DNA from: Methylomarinum sp964442675
Lineage (GTDB): Bacteria; Pseudomonadota; Gammaproteobacteria; Methylococcales; Methylomonadaceae
Direction: 5' to 3'
Assembly (NCBI GenBank): GCA_964442675.1
Contig: CAYUAE010000026.1
Span: forward strand, 1-18,462
Length of the DNA stretch: 18,462 nt
In this document: in pieces, positions 1-8,900 of the stretch
Numbering within the stretch: position 1 is the first letter of the stretch
Layout: every line of letters begins with the position of its first letter
Program-made: the position numbers and the translations under genes
The notes under the pieces: generated by a model
Seen by the model: only the letters and a program-made list of their open reading frames with translations
Told to the model about the DNA's origin: nothing
Database searches by the model: none

Positions 1-69
1 TCGCTTCATGCGTGTTTTCAACTATTATTTATAAATATCTTTTTAATTGGTAACGGCTTGCATGGTAAT

Positions 70-95
70 TATACTCTTCACATACGGAGAGTATA
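70..95. repeat. Short inverted repeat upstream of the c-di-GMP operon
   Basis: TATACTCT at 70-77 pairs perfectly with AGAGTATA at 88-95 around a 10-base loop. It lies just outside the larger inverted-repeat element at 101-201. It could be an operator-like dyad or a weak RNA hairpin. No T-run follows, so it is not a convincing terminator. Its role is unknown. Confidence 0.45.
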
Positions 96-100
96 TGTAG

Positions 101-201
101 TGGGCGTAGGGTATTGATCTTTCAAGACGCGTAGATACATCCATGTTGCTCTGTGCAACATACTTGTTGCACAAGCCTGAAAAATCAATGCCCTACGCCC
201 A
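101..201. repeat. 101-bp element with 26-bp terminal inverted repeats, MITE-like
   Basis: The left arm at 101-126 and the right arm at 176-201 are inverted copies that match at 23 of 26 positions, with the outer 11 bases identical (TGGGCGTAGGG). Between the arms, ATGTTGC at 143-149 pairs with GCAACAT at 155-161, and TGTGCAAC at 152-159 pairs with GTTGCACA at 166-173. These two inner hairpins share bases and exclude each other. One base outside each arm lies a TA (98-99 and 203-204), which would fit a TA target duplication of the IS630/Tc1 type, although a TA is too short to be evidence alone. The element has no coding capacity. It may be a non-autonomous mobile element, a dispersed palindromic repeat, or a structured leader or terminator of whatever lies upstream. 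Confidence 0.6.
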
Positions 202-228
202 GTATTTCTGATGGCGTGAGTAGTTACC

Positions 229-256
229 TTGATTGTTGATAACGGCCGTCTATAAA
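229..256 (+). promoter_or_regulatory. Candidate sigma-70 promoter for the YfiR-like/GGDEF-EAL/TonB receptor operon
   Basis: TTGATT at 229-234 and TATAAA at 251-256 are separated by 16 bases. They sit about 30 bases ahead of the first start codon of the operon. The spacer contains the perfect 8-bp palindrome ACGGCCGT at 242-249, a plausible place for a regulator to bind. The assignment rests on matches to the consensus only. Confidence 0.45.
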
Positions 257-284
257 ATCATAAAGTGGATAGGATACGATTTAC

Positions 285-821
285 ATGATCTTTTTCAGAG
301 TCTTGTTGCTTAGCTTTCTTGTCGTCACGACAGGAATGGCGCAAACGCGCCTGGAAGACAAGATTAAGGCGGCCTATCTTTATAATTTTACGAAATTTAT
401 CAGTTGGCCGGAAATATCCGGCGACAGGTTTACGATTTGTTTGCTGGGACAGGATGGCGTTACAGAATTATTGGCGCCGTTAGAAGGGCGGAAAGCTCAA
501 GGCAAACCCATCCATTTGCAACCGATAAAATCATTAAACAACTTAAATACCGCATGCCAGATACTCTATCTGGCCGAAAATTCGCATTTTCGCTTGCAGA
601 AAAAACTGGCAGGTGTTTTAGTGATCAAGTCCATTGAGCATGCGTTGACCGTCAGCAGCCAGCCTTCTTTTATCCGTCAGGGCGGCATGATTGGCTTTGT
701 CATCGTTGATCAACGGGTTCGATTGCAGATCAACTTGACGACATTGAGGCAAAGTGGACTCAAAATCAGCGCTAAATTACTGGAAGTGGCTGAAGTGTTT
801 CAGGAAGGCGAACATGAATAG
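285..821 (+). CDS. YfiR-like periplasmic regulator of c-di-GMP synthesis (DUF4154 family)
   Basis: This 178-residue protein has an N-terminal signal peptide (hydrophobic core about residues 6-17, cleavage probably near Ala19). The family signature AAYLYNFTKFISWP follows at 29-42. In Pseudomonas, YfiR sits in the periplasm and holds the diguanylate cyclase YfiN inactive. The next gene here encodes a membrane cyclase with a CHASE8-type periplasmic domain, so the same role is inferred. The two cysteines, Cys52 and Cys91, sit where the family usually has one conserved pair. The second pair known from P. aeruginosa YfiR is absent. The start is the ATG at 285, with AGGATA at 271-276 as a rather distant ribosome binding site. 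The 3' end overlaps the next gene by 8 bases, which indicates translational coupling. Confidence 0.85.
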   Translation: MIFFRVLLLSFLVVTTGMAQTRLEDKIKAAYLYNFTKFISWPEISGDRFTICLLGQDGVTELLAPLEGRKAQGKPIHLQPIKSLNNLNTACQILYLAENSHFRLQKKLAGVLVIKSIEHALTVSSQPSFIRQGGMIGFVIVDQRVRLQINLTTLRQSGLKISAKLLEVAEVFQEGEHE

Positions 822-3180
822 ATTGTTTGACCGCTTTTTAATTAAATCCAAATTACTGGCTATTTTAATTTTATCCAGTGTTTTGTCGCTGCTGATAGCG
901 GCTGTCATCCTGGTTATATTGACCATTTCAGATGTCAAGGAAAAAAACCGCAAGGATTTACTGGCAATGGCCAGCCTGATCGCTAACCGCAGTACTGCGG
1001 CATTGAGTTTTGATGATGCGGGTGTCGCTAAAGAGAATCTGCAAGCACTTAATGATTTGGCCATTGTTGAAACCGCCTGTTTGTATGATCGTTTTCAGCA
1101 TATTTTAGCGGTGTTGCATGAGTCAGATTGGCAGGCGTGCCCGAAAAAAACCGAAAATGTCATGTCCAGTTTTCAACACTTTGAATTGAATATATACCAG
1201 CCTGTTGTATTGGATGATGAGGTTATCGGCTGGTTATATATGAAGGCCAGTTTAAGCGAGCCTCTGCGGCAACAATTGGAATATATTTCGTTAGTTTTGC
1301 TGGTGATGCTGGGGTCGGCTTTAGGTGCATTTGTGCTGGTGGCGCCATTGTTAGGCCGCGTTACCCGACCGATAGCCGACCTGGCTGATGTGGCGCATAA
1401 AATAAGTTACCAACGTGATTATTCGCATCGTGCAGAGAAGCGCAGCAATGATGAGTTAGGCGTGTTAGTTGATGCATTTAACACGATGATTGCTACGGTA
1501 GAGCATCAGAACAAGTCATTGGTCAGTGTAAAAAATAATTTTTTAGCGCTTTATGATAATAATCCGACCATGATTTTTCATTTGAATCTGGAGGGCGTTA
1601 TATTATCGGTTAATCGCTTTGGTGCCAGGCAGCTGGATTTGAAAGCGGATCATTTACGCGGCTGTGTGATTTTTGATTTTATTTATCCTGACGATGTGAC
1701 GGCTTGTAAGTCCATGTTTGAATTATGTCGCCTTAATCCGCATAAAGTCTACAAGGAAGAAATACGGAAGGTGTGTCCGGATGGACGCATTATCTGGGTC
1801 AGAGAATCGGCAAGACTGTTGATTGATAATAATACCGGTGAGCAGAATTTACTGCTGGTGTGTGAAGATGTGACTGAAACACGCGAGTTAGCGGAGAAAA
1901 TTGCTTATCAAGCCAGTCATGATGCGCTGACGGGCCTGGTCAATCGGGCAGAATTCGATGTGTATTTACAACAAGTTGTCGATAACTTGCCCGAGGAGAA
2001 GATCGAACACGCGTTATGTTATCTGGATTTAGATCAGTTTAAAGTGGTGAACGATACCTGCGGACATATGGCCGGCGATGAATTATTGCGGCAAATTGGC
2101 GACCTGCTCGGAAAAAATATTCGACACAGAGACTTGTTGGCACGTTTAGGCGGCGATGAGTTCGGTATTTTGATGATCGATTGTCCGGTGCAGCAGGCGA
2201 TTCAGGTCTGTGAGAAATTGCGTAATGCGATTCGGGATTATTTATTTTGCTGGGAGGATCGCAGTTTCAATATTGGTGTCAGCATTGGCATTGCGATGAT
2301 TAACAAAACCAGTGCTAATTCTGTTGAACTCCTGAAAGAAGCCGATTCCGCCTGTTATGCCGCTAAGGAAAGGGGGCGCAACCGGGTACATGTTTTTCGA
2401 CCCGATGATGAGGAAATGGCCAGCCGCCAAGGCGAAATGCAATGGGTGGAAAAAATCCAGCGAGGACTGGAGGAGGATCGGTTTAAATTATATGGGCAAT
2501 TGATTGTCCCGATTTCAGGAAAAAAGGAAGGCAAACACTTCGAAACCTTGATTCGCTATTGTGATGATAAAGGCAATATTATCCCGCCGGGTGCTTTTTT
2601 GCCGGCAGTTGAGCGCTATAATCTGGCCGTCGCGCTGGATCAGTGGGTGATCAGGAATTTATTTTGCTGGTTGGCTGAGCATCCCCGGTTTCTGGCGGAT
2701 TTATTGCAATGTTCCGTCAATTTATCCGGCTTGTCGTTATCGGATGAAAAAATGCTGGCTTTTATCGATCAACAATTTCAGAACTGGCAGATTCCGCGGC
2801 AGAAAATATGCTTTGAAATCACTGAAACAGCTGCAATCAGTCATTTAGGCTCTGCGCGGATGTTTATTAAAGCCTTGCGGGATAAAGGCAGTTCATTTTC
2901 TTTAGATGATTTTGGTAGCGGTTTGTCATCATTTGCATACTTGAAAAACCTGCCTGTCGATTATTTGAAAATCGATGGTTTGTTTGTCAAGGATATTTTG
3001 CACGATGAGGTCGACCGGGCGATGGTCGAATCAATTAACGCAATCGGCCATGTCATGCACAAGAAAACAATTGCCGAGTTTGTTGAAAATGACGAAATTC
3101 TGGCTAGACTCAAACAAATCGGTGTGGACTACGCACAAGGCTATGGTATTGCCAAGCCCGTGCCATTGGATAAGTTATAA
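814..3180 (+). CDS. Membrane c-di-GMP enzyme: CHASE8-HAMP-PAS-GGDEF-EAL
   Basis: This 788-residue inner-membrane protein starts at the ATG at 814, preceded by AGGAAGG at 802-808. The frame is open further upstream, but only inside the previous gene. The order is TM1 (about 13-37), a periplasmic CHASE8-like sensor (about 40-150), TM2 (about 158-180), HAMP (about 180-235), PAS (about 243-355), GGDEF (about 375-530) and EAL (about 550-788). The cyclase site GGDEF is intact at 446-450. The inhibitory I-site RHRD lies at 437-440, exactly five residues before it, so product inhibition is likely. In the phosphodiesterase domain the EAL triad reads ETL (Glu577), while Asn636, DDFG (698-701) and Lys719 remain. 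Both activities therefore look possible. The N-terminal half resembles YfiN, and the upstream YfiR-like protein is the likely periplasmic inhibitor. Confidence 0.93.
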   Translation: MNRLFDRFLIKSKLLAILILSSVLSLLIAAVILVILTISDVKEKNRKDLLAMASLIANRSTAALSFDDAGVAKENLQALNDLAIVETACLYDRFQHILAVLHESDWQACPKKTENVMSSFQHFELNIYQPVVLDDEVIGWLYMKASLSEPLRQQLEYISLVLLVMLGSALGAFVLVAPLLGRVTRPIADLADVAHKISYQRDYSHRAEKRSNDELGVLVDAFNTMIATVEHQNKSLVSVKNNFLALYDNNPTMIFHLNLEGVILSVNRFGARQLDLKADHLRGCVIFDFIYPDDVTACKSMFELCRLNPHKVYKEEIRKVCPDGRIIWVRESARLLIDNNTGEQNLLLVCEDVTETRELAEKIAYQASHDALTGLVNRAEFDVYLQQVVDNLPEEKIEHALCYLDLDQFKVVNDTCGHMAGDELLRQIGDLLGKNIRHRDLLARLGGDEFGILMIDCPVQQAIQVCEKLRNAIRDYLFCWEDRSFNIGVSIGIAMINKTSANSVELLKEADSACYAAKERGRNRVHVFRPDDEEMASRQGEMQWVEKIQRGLEEDRFKLYGQLIVPISGKKEGKHFETLIRYCDDKGNIIPPGAFLPAVERYNLAVALDQWVIRNLFCWLAEHPRFLADLLQCSVNLSGLSLSDEKMLAFIDQQFQNWQIPRQKICFEITETAAISHLGSARMFIKALRDKGSSFSLDDFGSGLSSFAYLKNLPVDYLKIDGLFVKDILHDEVDRAMVESINAIGHVMHKKTIAEFVENDEILARLKQIGVDYAQGYGIAKPVPLDKL

Positions 3181-5313
3181 ATGATATTTTTGAATAAGCT
3201 GACAAAAAAGTTCGTCTATAGCAGTTTTATGTTTTCTGTTGGCATGGCAAACGCTTATGCTGGTTCCGATGTGCCGGAAGACCTGTTTGCCTTATCGCCA
3301 GCGGAACTGGCGTCCATTCCGGTCACCATTGCCAGTGGTACCCGTCAAAAACTGATTCACTCAGCCGCGGTGACCACGGTAATTACTGCCGATGATATCG
3401 AATCTATGGGCGCAACCGACTTGCATGAAGTTCTCGAAACTGTGCCCGGCATGTATGTTTCCATTCAGGCGGTTACTAATGATTATGTTTATTCCATGCG
3501 TGGTATCAGTAATGAAACGGGGTCTCGCGTACTGTTTATGATGAATGGTACGCGCTTTAATGTGCCTTACAAAGGCAGCATGATGACCGGTATGGAAATC
3601 CCGGTGGAGGCGATACAACAAATTGAAGTGATTCGCGGGCCAGGTTCTGCGTTGTATGGTGCGGATGCATTTGCCGGGGTGGTTAATATCATTACCAAAA
3701 AAGCGGAAGATATTGACGGGACGGTGCTGGGTATCCGAGGTGGAAATAATGATACCCAGAGTATTTGGGGACAACAGAGCGGGCAAATACTGGGCTGGAA
3801 TATCGCGGCCTCATTGCAGTATGCGCATAATAATGCCGATAAAGACCGCATCATTGCGGCAGATCAACAAACAAAAATGGATCAGGCATTTTCTACCTCG
3901 GCGTCGTTAGCGCCAGGACCAATGCAGACCCAGGCGGAGCGCTGGGATGCGCACCTGAATGCGCAACGTAAATACGTGGATTTTAATTTCTGGGCATTTG
4001 CCGAAGTGGGGCGGGGAATGCAGGCAGGTGCTGGGGGGGCGCTGGATAACCGGGGGCATGTTGATGGCAATAGTTATTTATCTGATTTGAATCTTTCCAG
4101 CGAAGACTTTTTCCAGGATTGGGAACTGAAGGCTAAATTAAGTTATTTGGATACTGTAACCCAGTCCGATTTTTTCAACTTCCCTGCGGGGGCTGTTCTG
4201 CCTTTGGATGCCAATAAAAATTATAATCCGATAAGTCCGGTGCTGCCCCCAGTGTTTTTTCCGAATGGAATGGAAACGGCGGTTGGGATTGCACATCGTA
4301 TCCCCAGTGTCGGGTTTACCGCGATATATAAGGGGTTGTCCCAGCATCTGGTTCAGTTCAGGGCGGGCTATCGCTATGAAGAAATGACCACCCGGGAAAA
4401 ACGAAATTATGGTGTCGGCGTGAACTCGCCCGGCGGCGCATTGGTTGACCTGACCGGCACGCCGAATACCTTTCTGGCGGATCATCATCGCGATATCTGG
4501 TCATTCGTATTGCAGGACGAGTGGCAAATCGAAACTGACTGGCAGTTGACGGCCGGTATTCGTTATGATGAATATTCTGATTTTGGCAGCACGTTTAATC
4601 CACGTGCGGCATTGATCTGGGATATTAACCCGCAGCTGACCACAAAACTGCTTTATGGCCAGGCATTTCGTGCACCGAGCTTTCTGGAGCAATTTCAGAA
4701 AAACAGTCAGTTGTTTATCGGTAATGCGGCGCTGAGGCCTGAGAAAATTGAAACCACCGAACTGGCACTGGACTATCGGCCGGTGCAGAATCTGCGGACG
4801 GCATTCAATATTTTTTATTATGAAATTGAAGATTCGATTACCGCGTTTTCTACAGCTACGGTTAACAGAGCGTCTAATCAACCCGGCATCCGTGCCTATG
4901 GTGGTGAGATTGAATGGGACTGGCGTTTTTTGTCCGATTGGCGTTTCAGAGGCAATTATGCCTGGCAGCAAACGCGCGATATAGCCACCAAAAGCCGTGC
5001 TAATTGGCAGCCTGAGCATTTGCTTTATTCGGCCGTGGCGTGGAATTTTCTGCCCAATTGGCAGCTTCAGACTCAGTTGCACTGGACAGGACACCAGTTT
5101 ATCAATAATCAGGGAGACCGAGCGGCGCTGTCGGATTATGAAACGGTTGATTTAACGCTGAATGGCAAACAGCTCTTGGGATTTATTGATGTGACAGGAT
5201 CGGTACGTAACCTGTTCGATAGTCATGGCAAGAATCCTTCAACTCGGGCTTATCAGAATTATTTACCCATTCCGGCTCGAAGTTTTTATCTGGAAATGAA
5301 AGTCAGTTTCTAG
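3181..5313 (+). CDS. TonB-dependent outer-membrane receptor
   Basis: This 710-residue protein has a signal peptide (about 1-27, ending near NAYAG) and a plug domain (about 45-165). The plug carries the typical stretches VITADDIESMG, SMRGISNE, VEAIQQIEVIRGPGSALYGA and GVVNIITKK. A long beta-barrel follows and ends in the outer-membrane signature RSFYLEMKVSF with a terminal Phe. The segment LSPAELASIPVTIASGT before the plug matches the N-terminus of small-ligand and colicin-type receptors rather than the long signalling extension of FecA-type transducers. The ATG follows the previous stop codon with no gap and no good ribosome site, so it is probably translated by coupling. The ligand is unknown. 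The context suggests that it feeds or senses a ligand linked to the YfiR-like and cyclase pair. Confidence 0.92.
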   Translation: MIFLNKLTKKFVYSSFMFSVGMANAYAGSDVPEDLFALSPAELASIPVTIASGTRQKLIHSAAVTTVITADDIESMGATDLHEVLETVPGMYVSIQAVTNDYVYSMRGISNETGSRVLFMMNGTRFNVPYKGSMMTGMEIPVEAIQQIEVIRGPGSALYGADAFAGVVNIITKKAEDIDGTVLGIRGGNNDTQSIWGQQSGQILGWNIAASLQYAHNNADKDRIIAADQQTKMDQAFSTSASLAPGPMQTQAERWDAHLNAQRKYVDFNFWAFAEVGRGMQAGAGGALDNRGHVDGNSYLSDLNLSSEDFFQDWELKAKLSYLDTVTQSDFFNFPAGAVLPLDANKNYNPISPVLPPVFFPNGMETAVGIAHRIPSVGFTAIYKGLSQHLVQFRAGYRYEEMTTREKRNYGVGVNSPGGALVDLTGTPNTFLADHHRDIWSFVLQDEWQIETDWQLTAGIRYDEYSDFGSTFNPRAALIWDINPQLTTKLLYGQAFRAPSFLEQFQKNSQLFIGNAALRPEKIETTELALDYRPVQNLRTAFNIFYYEIEDSITAFSTATVNRASNQPGIRAYGGEIEWDWRFLSDWRFRGNYAWQQTRDIATKSRANWQPEHLLYSAVAWNFLPNWQLQTQLHWTGHQFINNQGDRAALSDYETVDLTLNGKQLLGFIDVTGSVRNLFDSHGKNPSTRAYQNYLPIPARSFYLEMKVSF

Positions 5314-5323
5314 GGCGGGCTTT

Positions 5324-5926
5324 GTGACCTCGAAGAATTTGTTACCCTTTGATGGTGAACTGTATCTGTACCGCTCATTTTATGCCGCCAGTCGGGCACA
5401 ACAGCTTTTTCAGCAGTTATTGACACAGATTGACTGGCAACAGGAGCGCTTGTTTATTTATGGGCGCTGGTGTAATGTGCCGCGCCTAATGTGCTGGTAT
5501 GGCGATGCGGGGGCGGATTATCGCTATTCAGGCGTTGACCATGCTCCCTTGCCCTGGCTACCTTTGTTATCTCAACTGAAACAGGATGTGGAGGTGCATT
5601 GTCAGCACCCATTCAATAGTATGATGGCCAATCTCTATCGAAATGGTCAGGACTCGATGGGCTGTCATGCCGATGATGAAAAAGAGCTGGGTAAAAATCC
5701 AGTCATTGCTTCGCTCAGTTTTGGTGCCAGTCGAACGCTGCGTTTTAAACATGTCGAGCGTGGCGCGAAAATGGATATTGAACTGGAAAACGGTGATTTA
5801 TTGTTAATGGCAGGGTGTATTCAACATCATTGGCGGCATGAATTGCCGAAAACACGCAAGCCTAAATCCGCTCGTATCAATTTAACATTTCGCAAGATTC
5901 AGTCCAGTCAGGATAAAACGCTATAA
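5324..5926 (+). CDS. AlkB-type 2-oxoglutarate/Fe(II) dioxygenase (DNA/RNA alkylation repair)
   Basis: This 200-residue protein resembles the ALKBH2/3-like branch of the AlkB family, which oxidatively removes methyl groups from bases such as 1-methyladenine and 3-methylcytosine. The iron ligands are visible as His115 and Asp117 (CHADDE) and His172 (HELPK). The 2-oxoglutarate and substrate-side signature RINLTFR lies at 184-190 with Arg184 and Arg190. NSMMANLYRNG at 98-108 matches the typical strand before the HxD motif. The start is a GTG at 5324, only 10 bases after the receptor stop, with a weak GGGCGGG as possible ribosome site. There is no ATG near the N-terminus. It may be cotranscribed with the receptor or with mfd, which begins 30 bases later and also acts in DNA repair. 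Confidence 0.9.
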   Translation: MTSKNLLPFDGELYLYRSFYAASRAQQLFQQLLTQIDWQQERLFIYGRWCNVPRLMCWYGDAGADYRYSGVDHAPLPWLPLLSQLKQDVEVHCQHPFNSMMANLYRNGQDSMGCHADDEKELGKNPVIASLSFGASRTLRFKHVERGAKMDIELENGDLLLMAGCIQHHWRHELPKTRKPKSARINLTFRKIQSSQDKTL

Positions 5927-5927
5927 T
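5922..5927 (+). promoter_or_regulatory. Candidate -10 box for mfd
   Basis: A perfect TATAAT overlaps the stop codon of the AlkB-type gene, 35 bases before the mfd start. The -35 region at a 16-18 base spacing has only weak matches, and no extended -10 TG is present. This suggests that mfd has a weak promoter of its own rather than depending only on readthrough. Confidence 0.35.
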
Positions 5928-5956
5928 GCTCTGTTTTTAAAATATTTTGCGACGTT

Positions 5957-8900
5957 ATGGCTGATTCTCCTTTAATGCTTCCGGTATTGCCGGACAAAAA
6001 AACACAGGCTATCTACTGGTACGGGCTTGAAGGCTGTGGCGACGCTCTGGCGTTGGCAACGGCGATTCAACAAAATCAGCGCCTGTTTGTGATTGTGACA
6101 CAGGATACCCAAACGGCATTGCGATTAGAGCATGAGCTGGCTTTTTTTCTGGGGCAGGCCTTTCCGATTTTGCATTTTCCCGACTGGGAAACGCTGCCTT
6201 ATGATGTGTTTTCGCCATTGCCGGAAATCGTATCCGAACGCCTGCGGACGCTTGCGTTGTTACCGGCAACGAAGCAAGGTGCGTTGGTTGTTTCGGTTTC
6301 CACCTTAATGAACCGGCTGGCACCGCGTGAGCATGTGCTGGCGAATAGTTTTGTGCTGGAATCAGGCGCCCAGTTTGATCTGGAATTAAATCGCCTGAAA
6401 CTGGAGGCGGTAGGGTATCAGCGGGTCTCTCAGGTTTATCAGCATGGTGAATTTGCCATACGTGGGTCGGTCGTCGATATTTTTCCGATGGGTAGCAAGC
6501 AACCGTACCGGCTGGATTTGATGGATGATGACATCGACACCATTCGCAGCTTTGATCCGGAAACACAGCGCAGTATTGAAAAAATTGATCGGGTCGAACT
6601 GTTTCCGGCCTTTGAGTTCCCCTTTACCGACGATGCCATTAAACATTTTCGGCGCGCTTTTCGGGAAGCCTTTCCCGAAAGTTCGGAAAAAAATCCGATT
6701 TATCAGGATGTCAGCAAGGCGGTAGCCCCCGGCGGTATCGAATATTATCTGCCATTATTTGTGGATAAAACCGAGACGTTGTTCGATTATTTACCCGACG
6801 ATACCGTATTGGCATTGCCCGATGCTTTTCAGACTGCGGCTGAGGCTTTTTGGCATGAAGCTGAAGAACGCTATCAACAGCGAAAATATGATGCCCATCG
6901 GCCATTGTTGCCGCCGGAAACCCTGTTTCTCAATCCCGAACAACTACAGCGGCGGCTGACGCAGTTTTATCGCTTGATTCTGACGCAAAAGACTGAAAAC
7001 GGCATCAATTTTAATTGCCAGTCCTTGCCTGATTTAGCCATTGATACACGCATGAAAGAGCCCGCCCAGCGTTTGCGTCAGTTTATCGAAGGTTTTGATG
7101 GCAAAATTTTATTTGTCGCCGAAACAGCAGGCCACAGGGAAGGTCTGGTAGACAAATTAAAGCGTTATAAAATTGCACTCAAGCCGGTGGCCGATTGGCA
7201 GGACTTCATGCACAACGATGCTGCCTTGTCGATTGTCGTCGCGCCGCTCGATCATGGCCTGCTATTACCAGAGGCGGGTATTGCCATTATTACCGAAACC
7301 CAGTTAAATGGGGGTAAGGTTCAGCAACGTCGCAGGCGGCGTCAGTCGGCCGCAAAAACGCTGGAAAACGTCTTTAATAACCTGAATGAATTGATTATCG
7401 GGTCGCCGGTGGTCCATCAGGAATATGGCGTTGGCCGCTATATGGGGCTGCAAACCTTGACTGTCGGCGATATTGAAGCTGAATTTCTGATGTTGAAATA
7501 CGCCAATGATGACAAGCTATATGTGCCTGTTTCATCCTTACATCTGATTGGCCGCTACAGTGGTGTCAGCGCCGAAAACGCGCCGCTGCATCGCTTAGGC
7601 ACGGATCAGTGGAGCAAGGCTAAGAAAAAAGCACTGGAGAAAGCGCGTGATGTGGCGGCAGAACTGTTGGATATTCACGCCCAGCGTGCCGCTCGCGAAG
7701 GTCATGTGTTTACGGTGGATGATGCCGAATACCAAGCCTTTGCCGACGCTTTCCCGTTTGAGGAGACGCCCGACCAGAAATCCGCTATCGACGCCATTTT
7801 AGCGGATATGCGTTCGACAAAGCCGATGGATCGTGTGGTATGTGGTGATGTCGGTTTTGGTAAAACCGAAGTTGCCATGCGAGCGGCTTTTGTTGCCGTG
7901 CAAGCGGGTAAGCAGGTGGCGGTTTTGGTGCCGACGACACTGCTGGCACAACAGCATTTCCAGAATTTTCGTGACCGTTTTGCCGATTGGCCGGTCAAAA
8001 TCGAGGTGCTTTCGCGCTTTAATACGGCCAAACAGCAAAAAAATATTGTCGAAGAATTAGCGCAAGGTCAGGTCGATATTGTCATTGGGACGCATAAATT
8101 ATTATCTAAAGACATTCAGTATAAACAACTGGGGTTGGTGATTATCGACGAGGAGCACCGCTTTGGTGTACGTCAGAAAGAGCATTTCAAAAAACTTCGG
8201 CATGAGTTGGATTTGCTGACCCTGACGGCGACGCCGATACCGAGAACTTTGAATATGGCGATGTCAGGATTGCGGGATATTTCCATTATCGCCACGCCGC
8301 CGCCGAACCGGCATGTCATCAAAACCTTTATTTCTGAATGGGTGGATGCTCAGATTCAGGAAGCCTGTCAGCGTGAAATCAAACGCGGTGGACAGGTGTT
8401 CTTTTTACATAATGATGTGAAAAGCATGGAGAAAATGGCGCGTGAGCTGGAACGACTGGTTCCCGAAGCGCGTATTCAGATTGCTCACGGCCAGATGCCG
8501 GAGCGCGAACTGGAGCAGATTATGCTGGATTTTTATCATCAGCGTTTCAATCTGCTCATCAGCACCACCATTATCGAAAGCGGAATCGATATCCCCAGCG
8601 CCAATACAATCATCATCAATCGGGCTGACAAGCTGGGGCTGGCGCAATTACATCAATTACGTGGCCGTGTCGGGCGTTCCCACCACCGTGCATACGCCTA
8701 TTTGATCGTGCCGCCACAAACTCTGATGAGCAAGGATGCACGAAAACGGCTGGAAGCGGTGGAGGCCTCAGGAGAATTGGGCGCAGGTTTTATGCTGTCT
8801 TCACATGATATGGAAATTCGTGGCGCCGGAGAATTACTGGGTGAAGATCAAAGCGGACAAATTCAGGAAATCGGCTTTACCTTGTACACCGAATTGCTGG

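Noticed and set aside
1..9. Start codon of a divergent minus-strand gene at the left edge
   Set aside because: Only ATG AAG CGA is visible, with no ribosome site upstream on that strand. Three codons are not enough to call a gene.
754..813. Upstream extension of the GGDEF-EAL protein by 20 codons
   Set aside because: It lies wholly inside the YfiR-like gene. The ATG at 814 has AGGAAGG in front and begins a normal N-terminal membrane segment.
4501..5094. 197-codon open frame on the minus strand inside the TonB receptor gene
   Set aside because: It is antisense to a clear outer-membrane beta-barrel coding sequence, has no family motif and an odd composition, and no ribosome site supports it.
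6009..6566. 185-codon open frame on the minus strand inside mfd
   Set aside because: It is Pro/His-rich shadow coding opposite the conserved UvrB-like region of Mfd, with no recognisable domain.
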